The position numbers and the translations under genes are program-made. From Hetaerina americana (taxonomy: Eukaryota; Arthropoda; Insecta; Odonata; Calopterygidae), in assembly GCA_022747635.1 (NCBI GenBank), contig JAKTNV010000003.1, forward strand, positions 98,746,454 to 98,810,453: a stretch of DNA of 64,000 bases, written 5' to 3'. The notes under the pieces are model-generated. The model was given only the letters and a program-made list of their open reading frames with translations. It made no database searches and was not told the DNA's origin. Positions within the stretch are counted from its first letter, which is position 1, and each line of letters begins with the position of its first letter. Shown here one piece after another: positions 61,431 to 64,000 of this stretch.

Positions 61431-62430
61431 TGTCTCTTATACACCCACAGCCCATAAGAAAGCGCTGGTCTTCATTCCAGAGTGCATCCCTTATTGATGA
61501 GGCTAGGGTGGTGCCTTCTCCTATTCGCCATACGCTAAGGAAGTTCCACCCTGGCACCGCTCGAAATCTCCTCAATCCTACCAGGCGTCCCTTAGCACGC
61601 AAGGCGCCCGGAATCCACCCACGCTGCACGTAATCCACTCCTACATCCAACCCAGCTCACACCGTACCCACAGAATGCCACGAGCAAACCCGCTCGACAA
61701 ACCCTTCAATCGTGCGCACACCTTCCCGAGTCTCAAGGGATAGTGAGTGTGACGCCGGGAGTCGCCCTGCTGCTCGCTCAATCCCTTCGTCCCTATTCCA
61801 AAAATTCCACATCCCGATCTTTCTTCTCTTCTCTTCCTCCCAGTCTTTCTTGCTTCCCTAGAATCAGAAGCGCACAAACATTCTTTCCATCAGAATCCGG
61901 AACATACATCCTCCTGTTTCAAGAATCCCCATTGGTGCAGAAGAGGGGAAGGGAACGTGGACCTGCGTGAATAGGTTGGAAGTTGGAAAGAGAGGAAGAG
62001 ACAGAGAGAGAGAACTATTTTCGGGACGAGTGGTCGGTTTCGCGGAGAAAGGAGTTTCGGGTTGAGAGGCCCGGGGTTTGGAGGAATGGAGGGGGTAGTG
62101 ATTCCCCGTGGGAAGTTGGGCGTGAGGGATTTGAAGGGAGGGTCGGTTGTTGAAACGAAAGGGACTTGCAATGGCAATGCGGAGAGATCGGGGGGGGGGG
62201 CGGGGGTGGAATTCCGTCAGGAGGGAGGAAAGGGTAAAGATGACAAAGAGAGGAGAGAGAATGAACGGGGGCGATGAGGGGTTGAATTTTTTTTCACCCG
62301 ATCAGGCTTCCATAGAAGGGAAGCAAGATCAAGCGTGTTCGAAAATTCCCCGCGAGACGGGGTTGAAAGGAAGTCTAATGTGGGAATGGGAAAGTTTAAG
62401 TCTAAGCCTTTTAATCAAGGTTCTTTGACA
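61430..62430. other. GC-rich block with pyrimidine-to-purine switch
   Basis: Mixed GC-rich DNA (61440-61740) and a pyrimidine-biased part (61760-61930) change sharply to a purine-rich plus strand (61930-62290) that ends with a long G run. Overlapping frames on both strands look compositional. Confidence 0.5.
62190..62209 (+). repeat. Poly-G tract
   Basis: Eleven consecutive G, one C, five G, then TGG. It could form a G-quadruplex or be a sequencing-prone homopolymer. Confidence 0.85.
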
Positions 62431-64000
62431 GCCGTCTACTTCGTAAAAGTATTGTTGTCCCTCAATAAAGATTACTCAACATTGCTTGGTCAAAAAGTAT
62501 CCTTAGACCCGCGGATCAAATTTTTCCTTTGCAGTGAGCAAATCCAAAAAATTTCTCCAATTTCTAATTCAAAGTCTTTATCGAGTTTTCATGAAAGGGC
62601 CAGATTTACTATTTCAAAAAGCATACCATTAGTAAATGAACATTCCTTAGTAAATGAGGCCGATTATAAAAACTAGAAAACTTAAATAAATGCAGTTCAC
62701 CCCATAGGTAGGCTAATAACATGCTGGGAGCATGGATGCAAATGAGAATTTACTGTAAATGTCAGGATGAATTTTTTCGTAGTGAAAGGCAAGGGAAATA
62801 AATAAAAGCATTTTATTTGTCATATAAAATACCGTGTTGAACGATGCTAGCAGCCTCAATAACTCATTGTATATTCGAATATATCTACATTCACATCCCA
62901 TATTTTTTCGATCGTAAATATTGAATTACAAATAAATAACTAATAATTCAAAATTCGCATTTTGATATGATTTAAGCAATATAAGAATTAAAAAGCTATT
63001 TGTTTTTATAAAAAACATACTTTTGCTTTATAACCAATCAGAAAATACCTTTCTTTTCATTTATTTGATTTTATTATTGCGCCATAGGCCTATTCGAATT
63101 GACGTGGTAAATTGACTTTCGGTCAGAATTATAAACATCGTTATTTGTTTCACTTCCCTTTATTGTCTACTCTCATAGGCAAAACTATGAAGTAAATTCT
63201 CTAATGAAAATGTTATTTGCTTGAACTTAATCAACAGTGTATAGGAATTTTTTTTTCCCGGATTGAATTTTTGAAATAACAATTTTTGGTTGAATCATGA
63301 CCACTTGATATTTAAAAGAATATGACATGGCGTAAAATAAAGGCCAATTTATTTCATTACTTAATAAAAAGCCAATTTATTGATAAATTTAATTTTAAAA
63401 GCAAATTATTTATCATGATATTATTATTAATTATGTTCTTATTCCCAATTGGCTAAAATTTTACCCTACAAAAGATAGAATTCACAAAAAAATATTGAAA
63501 GAAGTCCGTAGGAAAGGACACACTTTTTTACTCTTCCATACGTTGATGCTCCCGATGGCTCATCAGCGTAAGGTGCAATTTAATTATAAATTGTTCCAAT
63601 TAAATTGGGCTACTGGATATAAGTAATCAAATATTATAATTATAATTATTATTTTCATATCTGATAATTTATAAGCTTGCAATATCGGATTTTTCAGAAA
63701 ATAGGATTTAATGTATTGCGTCTCTAACTGAACACGTTACAATTTTTGTCTCATTGGAAAAAGTCTTTCTGAACCAAAATTATTATATTTTTTTAACAAA
63801 GTGAATATCTTTGTAATCACAGGCCAATAATGGTGGTATTTAAATAGGTATTTATCTTCAGCGATATTTAGTTAGTCATTTATAATGATTTTCATTGCAT
63901 ATTTATTTACAAATTAGTAAAACGTCTTGTATTTCCACAGTTAAAATATCTATATTTAGAAACATTCTTTGGCTATGCCGTAATATACTTTTAACACGTA
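62430..64000. other. AT-rich non-coding stretch
   Basis: A 113-codon frame (62335-62676, +) runs out of the purine-rich block and has no domain. The remainder is AT-rich with no recognised feature up to the window end. Confidence 0.6.

Noticed and set aside
1..64000. CRISPR array, bacterial operon, or phage region
   Set aside because: No regularly spaced repeats, no ribosome-binding-site/ORF pattern and no prokaryotic gene families; the content is clearly eukaryotic.

Overview
The window looks like a gene-poor piece of a large, AT-rich arthropod nuclear genome, most likely an insect. This rests on the transposon families seen (a mariner DD34D transposase relic, a Penelope-like element with a GIY-YIG endonuclease, and non-LTR retrotransposons with a C-terminal domain common in arthropod LINEs), on the spacing of AT-rich and GC-rich DNA, and on the absence of bacterial-style gene packing. 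No organelle or viral genes were recognised, and I cannot name the species. No intact host protein-coding gene is recognisable. The stretch could be intergenic or lie inside a very long intron.

Layout: the background is AT-rich DNA with short, stop-rich reading frames. It is interrupted about every 2-4 kb by 0.3-2.5 kb blocks that are GC-richer and strongly strand-asymmetric (long runs of mostly purines or mostly pyrimidines). The main blocks are near 4.6-5.1, 5.7-6.0, 12.8-13.4, 15.6-17.0, 20.6-21.1, 22.0-22.6, 23.1-23.7, 25.7-26.1, 27.0-27.6, 30.1-30.5, 31.3-33.8, 35.5-36.2, 36.8-37.3, 38.0-39.4, 41.6-42.8, 44.0-45.5, 46.9-47.6, 49.0-49.6, 51.0-51.4, 56.2-57.0, 57.9-58.4, 60.3-60.8 and 61.4-62.4 kb. 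Nearly all longer open reading frames fall in these blocks and encode low-complexity Ser/Pro/Arg/Gly-rich peptides in several overlapping frames, so they are read as compositional artefacts. Several blocks carry GAGAG runs together with ATGGCG/GCCAT motifs, CCAAT boxes, an E-box or an NRF1-type palindrome, so some may be promoters or Polycomb/Trithorax-type control elements.

Mobile elements: a decayed LINE reverse transcriptase relic lies at about 18.7-19.06 kb on the plus strand. A mariner relic lies at 28.80-29.34 kb on the plus strand. Two tRNA-like SINE candidates lie at about 29.7-29.8 kb (minus) and 52.3-52.6 kb (plus). A retroelement cluster at 53.3-56.1 kb, all on the minus strand, holds a 5'-truncated Penelope-like element followed at its 3' end by a hammerhead-ribozyme-like fold, a 5'-truncated LINE C-terminus, and a second LINE-type 3' end with a terminal hairpin and a GATGTA tail. 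Microsatellites, several near-perfect inverted repeats (one with perfect 18-bp arms at 30.54 kb) and short direct duplications complete the picture.

The clearest result is the Penelope-like element with its associated ribozyme-like structure. The most speculative idea is that the GA-rich blocks form an array of regulatory islands.
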